NCBI RefSeq assembly: GCF_020404765.1
Contig: NZ_JAIVEM010000071.1
Coordinates: 1-64,000, forward strand
Origin: Paenibacillus sp. BJ-4
Lineage (GTDB): Bacteria > Bacillota > Bacilli > Paenibacillales > Paenibacillaceae
DNA length: 64,000 bases
Direction of reading: 5' to 3'
The notes under the pieces: generated by a model
The model's input: the letters and a program-made list of their open reading frames with translations, nothing else
Database searches by the model: none
Told to the model about the DNA's origin: nothing
Position numbers and translations under genes: made by a program
Shown here: positions 1-9,125 of the stretch, piece by piece
How the letters are laid out: each line of letters starts with the position of its first letter
How positions within the stretch are numbered: the first letter of the stretch is position 1

Positions 1-26
1 TTTCTGTCCTTTTTTAGCCATACAAA

Positions 27-97
27 TATCCCCTTCAAGTTCACTCAATCCTCATGATACCATGCGGACTTTTTTGAGTGTCTACTTGAAGGGGATA
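27..97. repeat. Long interrupted inverted repeat
   Basis: Bases 27-40 and 84-97 are a perfect 14-bp inverted repeat (TATCCCCTTCAAGT against its complement). Just inside it, 42-48 (CACTCAA) pairs with 74-80 (TTGAGTG). Together they can form a stem of about 21 bp with a small internal bulge and a 25-nt loop. No T-run follows on either strand, so it is not a classical terminator. It could be a structured leader end, a small MITE or an RNA processing site. The gene to its left is outside the window. Confidence 0.6.
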
Positions 98-169
98 ATA
101 CCAGTTTGAATAACGAGAGCAGTCTTTTTTGTTGCTGTTCAAATGTTACAGCATCCCTTACAATGATCC

Positions 170-203
170 TTGACATGTTATGATATATCTTGTGGTATAT
201 CAT
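170..203 (+). promoter_or_regulatory. Promoter with overlapping 8-bp palindrome upstream of the MATE gene
   Basis: A perfect -35 box TTGACA lies at 170-175, and a weak -10 can be placed around 193-199. Between and over them is an inverted repeat: ATGATATA at 180-187 and TATATCAT at 196-203, separated by TCTTGTGG. A palindrome in the spacer and -10 area is where a dimeric repressor would act. The regulator is not identified, and no regulator gene is adjacent inside the window. Confidence 0.5.
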
Positions 204-235
204 AGTGACAATTCTTTAGTAAATGAGGAAACAAA

Positions 236-1606
236 ATGCAATTAACACTTACAATGAGTCAGAAATGGAAACAGCTTTTTTACATTTTGCTACCCATCCT
301 GATTACCCAACTCGCATTATCCGCGATGACTTTTTTTGATACCAATATGTCCGGACACTTTTCTCCTGCCGATCTGGCTGGTGTAGCTATCGGAGTAAGT
401 CTGTGGATCCCCGTGCAAACAGGTCTCAATGGCATACTTATGGCGATCACGCCGATTGTGTCCCAATTGGTTGGGGCACAGCGCAAAGATAAAGTTTCCT
501 ACTATGTCATTCAGGCGCTTTGGCTATCTCTTGCCTTATCCATCATTGTTCTGATTGCAGGCCTTTTTATCGTCAATCCTATTTTGAATGGCATGAAATT
601 GGAGCCGAGGGTTCATAGCGTTGCAGTGTACTATCTTTGTGCGATGGCATTTGGTGTTATTCCATTATTCGCCTACACAGTGCTCCGAAGCTTTATGGAT
701 GCTCTAGGACAAACCCGATTTACTATGGCGATCACACTGATGTCACTCCCTATCAATATTCTGTTAAACTATTTGTTTATTTACGGAAACTGGGGTTTTC
801 CTCGTCTGGGTGGTGTGGGGTCTGGGGTTGCAACCGCCACCACCTACTGGATCATTATGCTGGTCGCTGGCATCACCGTCCACCGAGGAAAAAAGTTTGC
901 CGAATACCGAATCTTCCGCAAAATATACGGAATTGCCTCCAGCGCCTGGAAAGAGCTTATCCATATTGGTGTACCGATTGGCTTTGCTATATTTTTCGAG
1001 ACTGCCATTTTCTCTGCTGTCACTCTATTGATGAGCAGTTACAATACGGCCACCATCGCCGCTCACCAGGCCGCCATGAACTTTGCGAGCACACTGTATA
1101 TGCTTCCGCTTAGCATATGTATGGCACTTACGATTCTCGTCGGTTATGAAACAGGAGCTAATCGCTCGCGGGATGCCAAAACCTATAGTGTACTGGGCAT
1201 CAGCACCGCAGTGGGTCTGTCACTGATCACAGCTATTGTTCTGCTCATCTGGGGTGAACAGGTGGCTCGACTTTATTCCACCGATCCGCAAGTGATTCAG
1301 TTGACTCAGCATTTTCTTATCTATGCGATTTTCTTTCAAATCTCAGATGCCATCGCTACGCCTACTCAAGGGGCACTACGCGGGTATAAAGATGTCAATC
1401 CGGCCTTTCTACTCACATTCCTGTCCTATTGGGTTATTGGGCTTCCCGTGGGGTATATACTCGCACGCTGGACATCCTGGGGCCCCTACGGCTACTGGAT
1501 CGGTTTGATTACAGGTTTGGCCGTAGGCGCTATTTTACTTCTCGGACGTCTGATGCTGGTACAACGTCGTTTTACCGATAAAAAACAACACGCAGAGGCT
1601 GTCTAG
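236..1606 (+). CDS. MATE family efflux transporter
   Basis: This 456-residue polytopic membrane protein has the usual length and pattern of about 12 hydrophobic segments of the MATE (multidrug and toxin extrusion) family. These transporters export cationic drugs or metabolites using a Na+ or H+ gradient. The N-terminal half carries the family-like segment ending PIVSQLVGAQRKDK, and the second half repeats the architecture (ILVGYETGANRSRD). The ATG at 236 follows GAGGAAA. Its promoter carries a palindrome, so expression may be inducible. The stop codon overlaps the stop of the convergent DUF3906 gene by 4 bp. The substrate cannot be deduced. Confidence 0.93.
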   Translation: MQLTLTMSQKWKQLFYILLPILITQLALSAMTFFDTNMSGHFSPADLAGVAIGVSLWIPVQTGLNGILMAITPIVSQLVGAQRKDKVSYYVIQALWLSLALSIIVLIAGLFIVNPILNGMKLEPRVHSVAVYYLCAMAFGVIPLFAYTVLRSFMDALGQTRFTMAITLMSLPINILLNYLFIYGNWGFPRLGGVGSGVATATTYWIIMLVAGITVHRGKKFAEYRIFRKIYGIASSAWKELIHIGVPIGFAIFFETAIFSAVTLLMSSYNTATIAAHQAAMNFASTLYMLPLSICMALTILVGYETGANRSRDAKTYSVLGISTAVGLSLITAIVLLIWGEQVARLYSTDPQVIQLTQHFLIYAIFFQISDAIATPTQGALRGYKDVNPAFLLTFLSYWVIGLPVGYILARWTSWGPYGYWIGLITGLAVGAILLLGRLMLVQRRFTDKKQHAEAV

Positions 1607-1812
1607 CCTTTGCGTGTCTCGATAACATATGCTGTGCCTGAAGTTATTCTTTTCTTCTCCACAATGGCTACCTCATTCAGCTTGGGAGGATACAGAAAGT
1701 GTCTCTCCACATGTTGATCCATCTCCTTAAATGCCTGTTCTTCATTTTCAGCAGCGAGAATGACCGTTAAAGCTCCTTCTGAGCTGTCCACTTCGATTTT
1801 AAACAAATACAT
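1603..1812 (-). CDS. DUF3906 family small protein
   Basis: This 69-residue soluble protein matches my recollection of DUF3906, a small Bacillales family with no known function: an MYLFKIEV start, a central AAENEEQAFKEMDQHVERHF segment, and a VEKKRI..GTAYVIET end. No catalytic motif or membrane segment is visible. A GGAGGC ribosome-binding site precedes the ATG. It is transcribed convergently with the MATE gene and overlaps its stop codon. It lies downstream of pfkA on the same strand, but the pfkA terminator separates them. Confidence 0.75.
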   Translation of the reverse strand: MYLFKIEVDSSEGALTVILAAENEEQAFKEMDQHVERHFLYPPKLNEVAIVEKKRITSGTAYVIETRKG

Positions 1813-1852
1813 GCGTTATAGCCTCCTCACAGTATTTAAAGCTAAAAAAATA

Positions 1853-1874
1853 GCGGATGACTCGGGTCATCCGC
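1853..1874 (-). terminator. Rho-independent terminator of pfkA
   Basis: A perfect 9-bp stem GCGGATGAC/GTCATCCGC with a 4-nt loop. Read on the minus strand it is followed by TATTTTTTTA. It lies just after the pfkA stop. Confidence 0.9.
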
Positions 1875-1929
1875 ATGATTTTACGTTTCTTCAAAATCAG
1901 AACCGATCTACTACAAATAAAGGCTCTTA

Positions 1930-2901
1930 TTATTGGGACAAACGTAATGCCAGCTCGTAAAGTTCCATATTGAATTCTTTTTTCGTGCTTACTACCTTAC
2001 CAATATCTGTAGCTACCAGTTTGCCATCAATCATTCCGCAAGCTTTGTCAGATACGCCCTCGATCAATTGACGAACAGCAAAATCACCCAAACGGCTGGC
2101 CAGATTGCGGTCAAACGCGGTTGGTGTGCCTCCACGTTGGATATGACCAAGCACCGTAACACGCGGTTCATAATCCGGACAGTTTTCTTGGATTACCTTT
2201 GCTACATCTTCGCCTTTGCCTACGCCTTCTGCAACGATAATGATACTATGGCGTTTGCCATGCTTAAAGTTTTGCTTCATCCGATCCGATACTTCGTTCA
2301 GGTCAAACTCTACCTCAGGCACCAAAATAGTTTCCGCGCCGGAAGCCAACCCAGCATGCAAAGCAATATCTCCGCAATGACGTCCCATAACTTCCACAAT
2401 GGAAGAACGTTCGTGGGATGACATCGTATCACGCAGTTTATTGATCGCGTCCACTACGATACTAACCGCCGTATCAAAACCAATGGTGTAGTCTGTGAAG
2501 GAAATGTCATTGTCAATCGTACCTGGAAGACACATGGTCTTAATGCCTTGCTTGGTCAGTTTGTTAGCCCCTTGGTAGGAACCGTCGCCACCGATCACGA
2601 CTACGCCATCAATTCCACGGTCACGCAAAATTTGCGCGCCTTTTTTCTGCCCTTCTTCAGTTATAAATTCCAGGCATCTTGCAGATTGAAGTACAGTACC
2701 TCCACGTTGGATAATATCTCCGACGCTTCTCAGATCCATCGGGAAAATATCGTCGTTCAAAAGGCCTTGATAGCCGCGTTGAATCCCGAATACTTCCAGT
2801 CCAAAGTACAAGCCGCTACGCACGACGGCGCGAACTGCCGCGTTCATCCCTTGTGAATCTCCACCACTTGTTAATACTGCAATTTTCTTAACTGCTGTCA
2901 T
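1930..2901 (-). CDS. pfkA: ATP-dependent 6-phosphofructokinase
   Basis: This enzyme phosphorylates fructose 6-phosphate to fructose 1,6-bisphosphate, the committed step of glycolysis, in the cytosol. The protein has 323 residues, close to the usual 319-320 of bacterial PfkA. Visible motifs are the ATP-binding start TSGGDSQGMNAAVRA (SQ in place of the more usual AP), GGDGSYQGA, and the catalytic PGTIDNDI segment. The C-terminal half has the allosteric and effector-binding pattern (VTVLGHIQRGGTPTAFDR). The ATG follows GAGGAGGT. The gene appears monocistronic; pyk, often its neighbour in Bacilli, is not beside it here. Confidence 0.98.
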   Translation of the reverse strand: MTAVKKIAVLTSGGDSQGMNAAVRAVVRSGLYFGLEVFGIQRGYQGLLNDDIFPMDLRSVGDIIQRGGTVLQSARCLEFITEEGQKKGAQILRDRGIDGVVVIGGDGSYQGANKLTKQGIKTMCLPGTIDNDISFTDYTIGFDTAVSIVVDAINKLRDTMSSHERSSIVEVMGRHCGDIALHAGLASGAETILVPEVEFDLNEVSDRMKQNFKHGKRHSIIIVAEGVGKGEDVAKVIQENCPDYEPRVTVLGHIQRGGTPTAFDRNLASRLGDFAVRQLIEGVSDKACGMIDGKLVATDIGKVVSTKKEFNMELYELALRLSQ

Positions 2902-2924
2902 GATTTATGACCTCCTCAAAATAA

Positions 2925-4004
2925 TCATATAAGCCTTCTTATCCATCGACTGTTCAATAAGAAAAACAAACGCATGAGCGGACTGTTTTTCATTAAACGT
3001 CTCGAAACAGCGCGCACATCCTGCTGCTCGCTAACTTTGGGGTCGGATAAATATAAAGCCAGCAATCCCTCGATAATCATCCGGTGAAAGGAGCTGGCAG
3101 GGACATCTGCAATATCAGCCCGCGCCCGATTCACAACGTAGGCGATCCGGTCCAGCATCATGTCGGCATCTTTATAATAGTTGCAAAAGTTAAGATCTCC
3201 GCCCTTCCGGTCTTCGTCTTGATCGATTAGATAATCCAGCAAAATATGAAGACTGCACACATGTGGAAAATACGATGCATGTATTGAGGCAGCCCCCGCA
3301 TCTGTCAGATGCTGGTCGCTGGCAGCAAGAAACAGCATAAAGACCCCCAGGGTTGAACCCGTAGCCGCAGCAAATTCGTTCCAGCGCAGCTCCGGTGTAC
3401 GGTCTTTATGTAACGACCACCAGTCCAAAAGCGCTTGTTCCCGCAGCTCGGGTTTAATATGCTTGTATACTTGCAAATCCGTGTATAATCCCGCTAAATC
3501 CTGAACGTAAGGCATTGCCGCCTCATAGCCCGGAAGTCTGCTTATACAAGACTGACAGGTTGTCACCAGCCCGGTCAAATAACCGTTATCCTCCTGCTCC
3601 CGACGCAATTCATAATAGTTCACTGGCTTAGCCGCCGGATTAACCGCATCCAGCATAGACTGATGGAGCAGCCTGAAATCATCAGGGTCCATAGACGTAC
3701 TGCGATCACACAGGTTGTCCAGATAATCGCTAATGGTCTGGTACGCCACGATCAGCGGAATTAGCGTCTGTCTGGCAGACATATTGGCTGCGGCATAAAC
3801 CGCCCCGCCTACACAGTGAAACGTCTTTCCCGCTATACTCGCAAGTGCCTGACTTCTCAACTCGGGGTCCGGGATCTGCTCCGCCTTGCTCTTCCAGTTG
3901 CTCAACTGTTGTTTTGTTTCAGGGAGAATATGCTTGTACATTCGGCTCATTAGACCTATGGGGCCTCTCGGTACTTGATAACGTCCTTGCTCAACATAAC
4001 TCAA
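2925..4004 (-). CDS. ytpB: YtpB-like tetraprenyl-beta-curcumene synthase (DUF2600)
   Basis: The protein resembles Bacillus YtpB, a terpene cyclase unlike class I and II families in overall sequence. It turns heptaprenyl diphosphate into tetraprenyl-beta-curcumene, the precursor of sesquarterpenes. The family segments RQTLIPLIVAYQTISDYLDN and HILLDYLIDQDEDRKGGD are present, the latter two acidic-rich as expected for Mg-diphosphate binding. An upstream in-frame ATG exists at 4022, but GGAGG sits inside that codon run, 9 nt before a TTG at 4004, so I choose the TTG. The partner cyclase SqhC is not in the window. Product identity is by family only. Confidence 0.88.
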   Translation of the reverse strand: MSYVEQGRYQVPRGPIGLMSRMYKHILPETKQQLSNWKSKAEQIPDPELRSQALASIAGKTFHCVGGAVYAAANMSARQTLIPLIVAYQTISDYLDNLCDRSTSMDPDDFRLLHQSMLDAVNPAAKPVNYYELRREQEDNGYLTGLVTTCQSCISRLPGYEAAMPYVQDLAGLYTDLQVYKHIKPELREQALLDWWSLHKDRTPELRWNEFAAATGSTLGVFMLFLAASDQHLTDAGAASIHASYFPHVCSLHILLDYLIDQDEDRKGGDLNFCNYYKDADMMLDRIAYVVNRARADIADVPASSFHRMIIEGLLALYLSDPKVSEQQDVRAVSRRLMKNSPLMRLFFLLNSRWIRRLI

Positions 4005-4195
4005 ATGACGGTGCCTCCACATTGTTGTCTACGTAATTATACCTATCCAAACCATATTCATTATAATATGATCGTCCTTTTAGCACAAATGAACAACCTC
4101 ACTTTTTTCTTTATTATCCAAGAAAAATGGGCTATTTTCACAAAAAGCTTACTCCTGTGATGTTTAATTAGTTAAAAATAGCATAAACGTCCTAC

Positions 4196-5611
4196 TTATC
4201 CCCCATCCTTTGCTGGCTTCATGCCTTGGGGAATCTCTCCCATACTCGCTTGCTTCCATTTCCCGGAAGCATAATAGACAACGACCGCCACCGCAGAAAT
4301 AGCAAAACCAACCGGGAAGCTCCACCATACGGCATCCAGGCCATACTTATCGACAAATGCATAGGCCAAAGGTATACGAATGCCCCATAATGAAACAATG
4401 GTAATTAAAAGTGGTATCATTACGGAGCCCGTAGATCGAACAACACCCGTAATAACATTGGTAATGCCGAATATAACAAAGGACCACAAGGTAATCAGAT
4501 TAATCCGCATCCCCAATTCCATTGCACCTCCCGTAGAAGGAAGAAACATCAGCAAGGCCTGACGGTTAAACACGTAAATTAATACCACAGCTCCGCCAGT
4601 TAACACAAAATTGTACACAATCCCAATCCAGGTTGTCCTGCGCACTCGATCCCAACGTCCGGCTCCGATATTCTGAGCAGCAAACGAAGATACAGCCGCA
4701 CCTAAAGCCATTGCTGGCATTTGCACATAGCTAGACAAATTATTCGCTGCCGTATAAGCCGCCGCTGCCACAGTCCCGTAGCCGTTAATCAGGTTCATTA
4801 ATGCAATTGCACTGGTCGAGACAGCGATCATTTGCAAACCCATTGGCACTCCCTTACGGATCAGGGTCCAAATAATCTTCCAGTCGAATCTTAGCAAGTG
4901 AAGCTCTGAAGATGTAATGCGCAAAAAGTATTTTACACGATAAAGGTAAATGAGAATCAGCACGAAGCTGATCCCTTGAGCGATCAGGGTAGCAGCTGCG
5001 GAACCTCCAATGCCCATTGCAGGTATCGGCCCCCATCCGAATATTAATAACGGATTAAGTAGTACATCCAGCACGACGGAGACGATTAGAAAATAAAACG
5101 GTGTTTTGGAATCTCCAGCCCCTCTCATGACGGTCATAATGTAGTTATATCCGTACAAAAAGGGCATACCCGCGAAAATAATACGCGTATACGTGATTGC
5201 CATATCCACGGATTCGGCAGGTGTATTAAGCACGTGAAGAATCCACGGAACACCCACAAAACCGATAATGCCTATAGCCAAAGCAAGCACTAGAAAAAAA
5301 ACTGCACTTGTGCCTACTACACGCTTGGTTTCAGCAATGTCTCCTGCTCCTATATTTTGTCCGATCATAATGGTAGCAGCCATCGTGACACCAAAGATCG
5401 AACTGATAAGAAAAAACATAATAATATTTGCGTTGGAAGCGGCAGTCAATGCAGCCTCTCCGAGAAACTTCCCTACCCAGATCGAATTGATAGTTCCATT
5501 CAGGGATTGCAGAATGTTTCCGAACAGCATCGGCAAAGAGAACATAAATAGCGATTTTGCAATGGGACCTTCAATTAAGGAAGGCTTAGAACTAGCCTCT
5601 GCTGCACTCAT
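4196..5611 (-). CDS. MATE family efflux transporter
   Basis: This second MATE exporter has 471 residues and about 12 membrane segments. It starts with the typical IAKSLFMFSLPMLFGNILQS segment and contains the family-like IGQNIGAGD and AAQNIGAGRWDR pair, one in each half. It is only distantly similar to the MATE protein at the left end of the window and belongs to the NorM/DinF-like broad group; the substrate is unknown. AGGAGC precedes the ATG. The C-terminal tail is hydrophilic and lysine-rich. It is a single gene with no regulator beside it. Confidence 0.93.
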   Translation of the reverse strand: MSAAEASSKPSLIEGPIAKSLFMFSLPMLFGNILQSLNGTINSIWVGKFLGEAALTAASNANIIMFFLISSIFGVTMAATIMIGQNIGAGDIAETKRVVGTSAVFFLVLALAIGIIGFVGVPWILHVLNTPAESVDMAITYTRIIFAGMPFLYGYNYIMTVMRGAGDSKTPFYFLIVSVVLDVLLNPLLIFGWGPIPAMGIGGSAAATLIAQGISFVLILIYLYRVKYFLRITSSELHLLRFDWKIIWTLIRKGVPMGLQMIAVSTSAIALMNLINGYGTVAAAAYTAANNLSSYVQMPAMALGAAVSSFAAQNIGAGRWDRVRRTTWIGIVYNFVLTGGAVVLIYVFNRQALLMFLPSTGGAMELGMRINLITLWSFVIFGITNVITGVVRSTGSVMIPLLITIVSLWGIRIPLAYAFVDKYGLDAVWWSFPVGFAISAVAVVVYYASGKWKQASMGEIPQGMKPAKDGG

Positions 5612-5713
5612 TTAATCAGCTCCTTCAATTTAAAGTGACTTCTGCTTGGCTTTATTACGTATAATACCCTATTCCAACTTAACCTCTTCATATCATAAAC
5701 GTTTTCACGCAAA

Positions 5714-5750
5714 AAAGCGCAGTCCCTTAAACTTTAAGGAACTGCGCTTT
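5714..5750 (-). terminator. Terminator of the cold-shock gene
   Basis: A hairpin of AAAGCGCAGT..CCTTAAA paired with TTTAAGGAACTGCGCTTT. On the minus strand it runs into TTTTTT, downstream of the csp stop. Confidence 0.88.
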
Positions 5751-5820
5751 CAATTCATCGTTTAACCGTAATATATAAGACATCCGTAGTAACGGAACAA
5801 TTCTTACAATTCAGTTACAC

Positions 5821-6018
5821 TTACAGTTTGATAACGTTAGCTGCTTGTGGTCCACGGTTACCTTCAGTAATTTCGAATTCAACCGCTTGACCTTCTTCCA
5901 AAGTTTTGAAGCCGTCGCCTTGGATTGCGGAGAAATGTACGAATACGTCCTCGCCACCATCCATTTGGATGAAGCCATAACCTTTTTCTGCGTTAAACCA
6001 TTTAACTGTACCTTTCAA
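5821..6018 (-). CDS. Cold-shock protein, CspA/CspB type
   Basis: This 65-residue single OB-fold nucleic-acid chaperone binds single-stranded RNA and DNA and helps translation at low temperature and in stationary phase. Both RNA-binding motifs are present: KGYGFIQ (RNP1) and VFVHFSAI (RNP2). The start is a TTG at 6018, placed 7 nt after AGGAGGT; no ATG fits. A short AT-rich leader precedes it. The sequence is typical of Bacillales Csp proteins, and which paralogue it is cannot be decided from sequence alone. Confidence 0.96.
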   Translation of the reverse strand: MKGTVKWFNAEKGYGFIQMDGGEDVFVHFSAIQGDGFKTLEEGQAVEFEITEGNRGPQAANVIKL

Positions 6019-6190
6019 GTGAACAACCTCCTAAAAATACCGCCATCTATGGCGAATATCCATATTATACTTCATGCTTTTTCACAATGCAATTGATGTT
6101 TTTGATGAATTTTCAGGCTGGAATGATTTGCTTTTGCGGCGGAAACTGCGGTATCATGAACCAAAACATCTATATATCGGAGACATGCAT

Positions 6191-6424
6191 ATGATGAAAA
6201 AACACGAAATATACAAAAAAGACAATTGGAACATGATGACTGTCGAGGTGCAGGGCCGTTACATCGTTCTACGGGAAATATCCGATGATTGGGGCGAGGA
6301 AGCCCACACCTTTTTGAGCCGTCCGGCGCTAATGCAGTGGGCTCAAAATCGGTTTCCCAAGCAGTCCTTTCAAGATAACGAGGAAGAGTGGCAGCGGATC
6401 ATGAACGCTTTCAAGCAGGTATAG
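6191..6424 (+). CDS. Conserved small hypothetical protein
   Basis: I do not recognise this roughly 77-residue soluble protein. Translation could start at ATG 6191 or 6194, since a CGGAG site lies at 6178-6182; the longer frame back to 6074 has no ribosome-binding site. It contains many aromatic and charged residues (YKKDNWNMMTVEVQGRYIVL, ISDDWGEEAHTFLSRP) and no signal peptide or membrane segment. The frame ends 11 nt before a small membrane-protein gene on the same strand, suggesting a two-gene unit divergent from csp. Codon use looks genuine. Function unknown. Confidence 0.65.
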   Translation: MMKKHEIYKKDNWNMMTVEVQGRYIVLREISDDWGEEAHTFLSRPALMQWAQNRFPKQSFQDNEEEWQRIMNAFKQV

Positions 6425-6431
6425 CTGATTC

Positions 6432-6620
6432 ATGGTGTCCAACAGCTATCTCATCTTCATTATTTTGGCCTTCACGCTGGGCGGAGTGCTGATCATGAAA
6501 CGTGATACGATACCGGCTCCTCTCAAAAAGTGGATGGCCCTCACTGCCGTAATCATGGTTTGCCTTGCCTTTTATCTTATTGTATACAGCTTATTAAATA
6601 TAGGTTCCAACCCACAGTAA
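6432..6620 (+). CDS. Small two-helix membrane protein
   Basis: This 62-residue protein of unknown function has two clear hydrophobic segments (residues about 6-21 and 35-55) joined by a basic KRDTIPAPLKKW loop, consistent with a membrane hairpin. The ribosome-binding site is weak (AGCAGG about 13 nt upstream), so it may be translationally coupled to the gene ending at 6424. It lies between that gene and pepF. No family assignment is possible from the sequence alone. Confidence 0.6.
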   Translation: MVSNSYLIFIILAFTLGGVLIMKRDTIPAPLKKWMALTAVIMVCLAFYLIVYSLLNIGSNPQ

Positions 6621-6686
6621 GGAAAATTATACTTTCCGGGGTAAGAGGTCATACTATGGCATAACAAGCCATGGTATAAGGAGGAT

Positions 6687-6820
6687 ATGCCGTTATATGC
6701 ATCCCGTAAAACCTCTTGCCTTGCTGCTTACGGTAAGCGTGGCGGTTTCTTCGTTTTGGCATCCGTCCCTTACCGCCGCAGCCCTACCCCACATTATGTT
6801 CGATCAGAGGAGGCTCCCCA
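6687..6820 (+). other. Leader upstream of pepF with a signal-peptide-like in-frame extension
   Basis: The pepF frame is open back to ATG 6697. The extra 41 residues look like a secretion signal: basic MHPVK start, hydrophobic PLALLLTVSVAVSSFW core, then LTAAALPH resembling a cleavage site. AAGGAGG at 6678-6684 is 12 nt from this ATG. A second, out-of-frame ATG at 6687 opens a 46-codon frame whose stop overlaps the pepF ATG at 6821. The region therefore holds either an alternative secreted start or a coupled leader peptide. Confidence 0.45.
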
Positions 6821-8616
6821 TGAGTAAAATTGTAAAACGCGCCGATGCACCGGTGGAAAATACATGGAAACTGGAAGACCTGTTTCCTGACCGCAAAGCA
6901 TGGGATCAAGAATACGAAGAAGTCAAACAATTAGCCAAAAAGGCTGCACAATTCCAAGGCAAGCTTAATTCAGCCGAAGCGATTGGCAACTGCTTTAAAC
7001 TGGAAGATGAACTGTCGCTTAAAACCGAGCGGGTCTATGTGTACGCCCATCTGCATCATGATGAGGATACGGCTGAACCTACATATCAGGGGCTTTCGCA
7101 AAAAGCCAAGAAATTAGGCGTTGAGGTTGGCGAGTCTCTTTCTTTCGTGACGCCGGAAATTTTGGCACTGCCGGATCAACAGCTTGATACCTTCATTGAA
7201 GATCCGAAGCTTGCGGATTACAAATTTACCCTTCAAGAAATGAAGCGGGAAAAGGCGCATGTTTTGGGCAAAGCAGAAGAAGCCCTGCTCGCTCAGGTTG
7301 GCAATCTGGCTCAGGCTCCGCAAACGATTTTTGGTATGCTGAACAACGCCGATTTGAAGTTTCCTAAAATCAAGGATGAAAACGGCAAAGAGGTTGAGCT
7401 AACCCATGGCAGCTATATTCAATTTCTCGAAAGTCCGCACCGTGAAGTACGTGAGCGTGCTTTTAAAGCGGTCTATGACACGTATGCAAAAAATAAAAAT
7501 ACGATTGCTTCCACACTGAATGCCAATGTGAATAAAAATATTTTTTATTCTCGTGTTCGCAAATACCCTTCCGTATTGGAAATGTCACTATACGGTGACA
7601 ATATTCCGAAGGAAGTGTATACGAATCTCATTGATACCATTCATGAAAGCCTCCCTCTTCTCCATCGTTATATCAAGCTGCGCAAAAAATTGTTAGGTGT
7701 GGATGAGCTTCATATGTATGATTTGTTCGCACCGCTTGTGGACGAATATAAGATGGACATAACGTATGAAGATGCTAAAAAGCAAACGAAGGAAGGTCTT
7801 AAGCCACTGGGCGAGGACTATATGGCTTCGTTGCAAAAAGGCTATGATGAGCGCTGGATTGACGTTTACGAAAATGAAAATAAACGGACAGGTGCTTACA
7901 GCTGGGGTGCTTATGGCACCCATCCTTATGTGCTCCTGAACCATAAAGATAATCTGAACAGCATGTTTACACTTGCTCATGAAATGGGACACGCGTTGCA
8001 TTCATATTATTCTGACAACGCCTTGAAGTATCGGGATGCACAGTACACCATTTTCCTAGCTGAAGTGGCTTCAACGACTAATGAAGCATTGCTCATGGAT
8101 TATCTGCTTAAGAAGTCTACCGATCCAAAAGAGAAAATGTATCTTCTCACCTACTATGCGGACCAATTCCGTACAACTGTTTTCCGTCAAACGATGTTTG
8201 CGGAATTCGAGAAGATTGTACATGAACGCGCAGAACAGGGAGAATCCCTTACACCACAGCTTTTATCAGAGATTTACTATGATCTGAATGTGAAATATCA
8301 CGGACCAGGCATGAAGGTAGACAAAGACATTGAAATGGAATGGGCGCGTATCCCTCATTTTTATAACAGTTTTTATGTCTACAAATATGCTACCGGCTTC
8401 TCGGCTGCAACTAGCTTCTCTAAACAAATTCTCGAAGAAGGCCAGCCGGCCGTTGACCGTTACTTGGGCTTCTTGAAGAGCGGCGGCAGCGATTATTCCA
8501 TCAATATTTTGAAGAAAGCTGGCGTTGATATGTCCTCTCCTCAGCCGATTCGTGAGGCAATGAGCGTATTCGAGGAAGTCATTACGGAAATGGAAAAGCT
8601 AACTGAAGGAAAATAG
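6821..8616 (+). CDS. pepF: Oligoendopeptidase F (M3 zinc metallopeptidase)
   Basis: PepF cleaves oligopeptides of about 7-17 residues in the cytosol and takes part in peptide turnover. The protein from ATG 6821 (598 residues, the usual PepF length) starts MSKIVKRADAPVENTWKLED, like other family members, and has AGAGGAGG 6 nt upstream. The zinc motif HEMGH lies in FTLAHEMGHALHSYYS, with the downstream glutamate in FLAEVASTTNEALL. An in-frame upstream ATG at 6697 would add a signal-peptide-like segment. A hairpin terminator follows. Confidence 0.95.
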
Positions 8617-8662
8617 AATCGTGCACGCATAAAATCCAGCATTGAAATGATGCACGGATAAA

Positions 8663-8692
8663 TCCCTTGTCCATGACGGGCAAGGGATTTTA
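8663..8692 (+). terminator. Terminator of pepF
   Basis: AATCCCTTG..CAAGGGATTTTAT forms a stem-loop with a short T-run just downstream of the pepF stop. Confidence 0.7.
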
Positions 8693-8730
8693 TAATGTAC
8701 CGTAAGAATGGAACAGGAGGAGGTGGCAAT

Positions 8731-9111
8731 TTGAAAACACAATGGTCTTTAATCGCTGCTCTTGTTATCGCCTTGTTAACTGCTGTATTTGCTGTCATTA
8801 ATGTGAACTCGGTTCAAGTGAATCTTCTGTTTAGTAGGGTGAGTATCCCCTTGATCCTGCTAATTCTTGGCTGCACTCTTTTAGGCGGACTTATCGTCGG
8901 TTCATTTGGTATCTTCCGCCAATATAAGCTTCAGCGAGAAATTAAACGTCTAACTGCTCAGCTTCATACACTTCAAGAAGAGCATAATTCCGCGATGGAA
9001 GCATACGAAGGTGGCATGACCTATGACACGCTTGATTCACCCAGTACGCTGTCTACATCCGACAAAGATACAGAGCAACCGTCCTCTAACCCTGATCGGT
9101 TGTCCAAATGA
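8731..9111 (+). CDS. LapA-domain (DUF1049) membrane protein
   Basis: This protein of 126 residues has two membrane helices in the N-terminal 70 residues, with the NVNSVQVNLLF segment between them that is typical of LapA/DUF1049 proteins. A coiled-coil follows (about residues 70-95, QREIKRLTAQLHTLQEEHN), then a polar Ser/Thr/Asp-rich tail. In Gram-negatives LapA relatives (YciS) act with YciM in envelope assembly; the role in Firmicutes is unknown. A TTG start at 8731 follows GGAGGAGGTGG, better placed than ATG 8695. The stop lies next to the ribosome-binding site of the M42 peptidase gene, so the two are probably co-transcribed. Confidence 0.85.
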   Translation: MKTQWSLIAALVIALLTAVFAVINVNSVQVNLLFSRVSIPLILLILGCTLLGGLIVGSFGIFRQYKLQREIKRLTAQLHTLQEEHNSAMEAYEGGMTYDTLDSPSTLSTSDKDTEQPSSNPDRLSK

Positions 9112-9125
9112 GGAGGAGCAACAAG

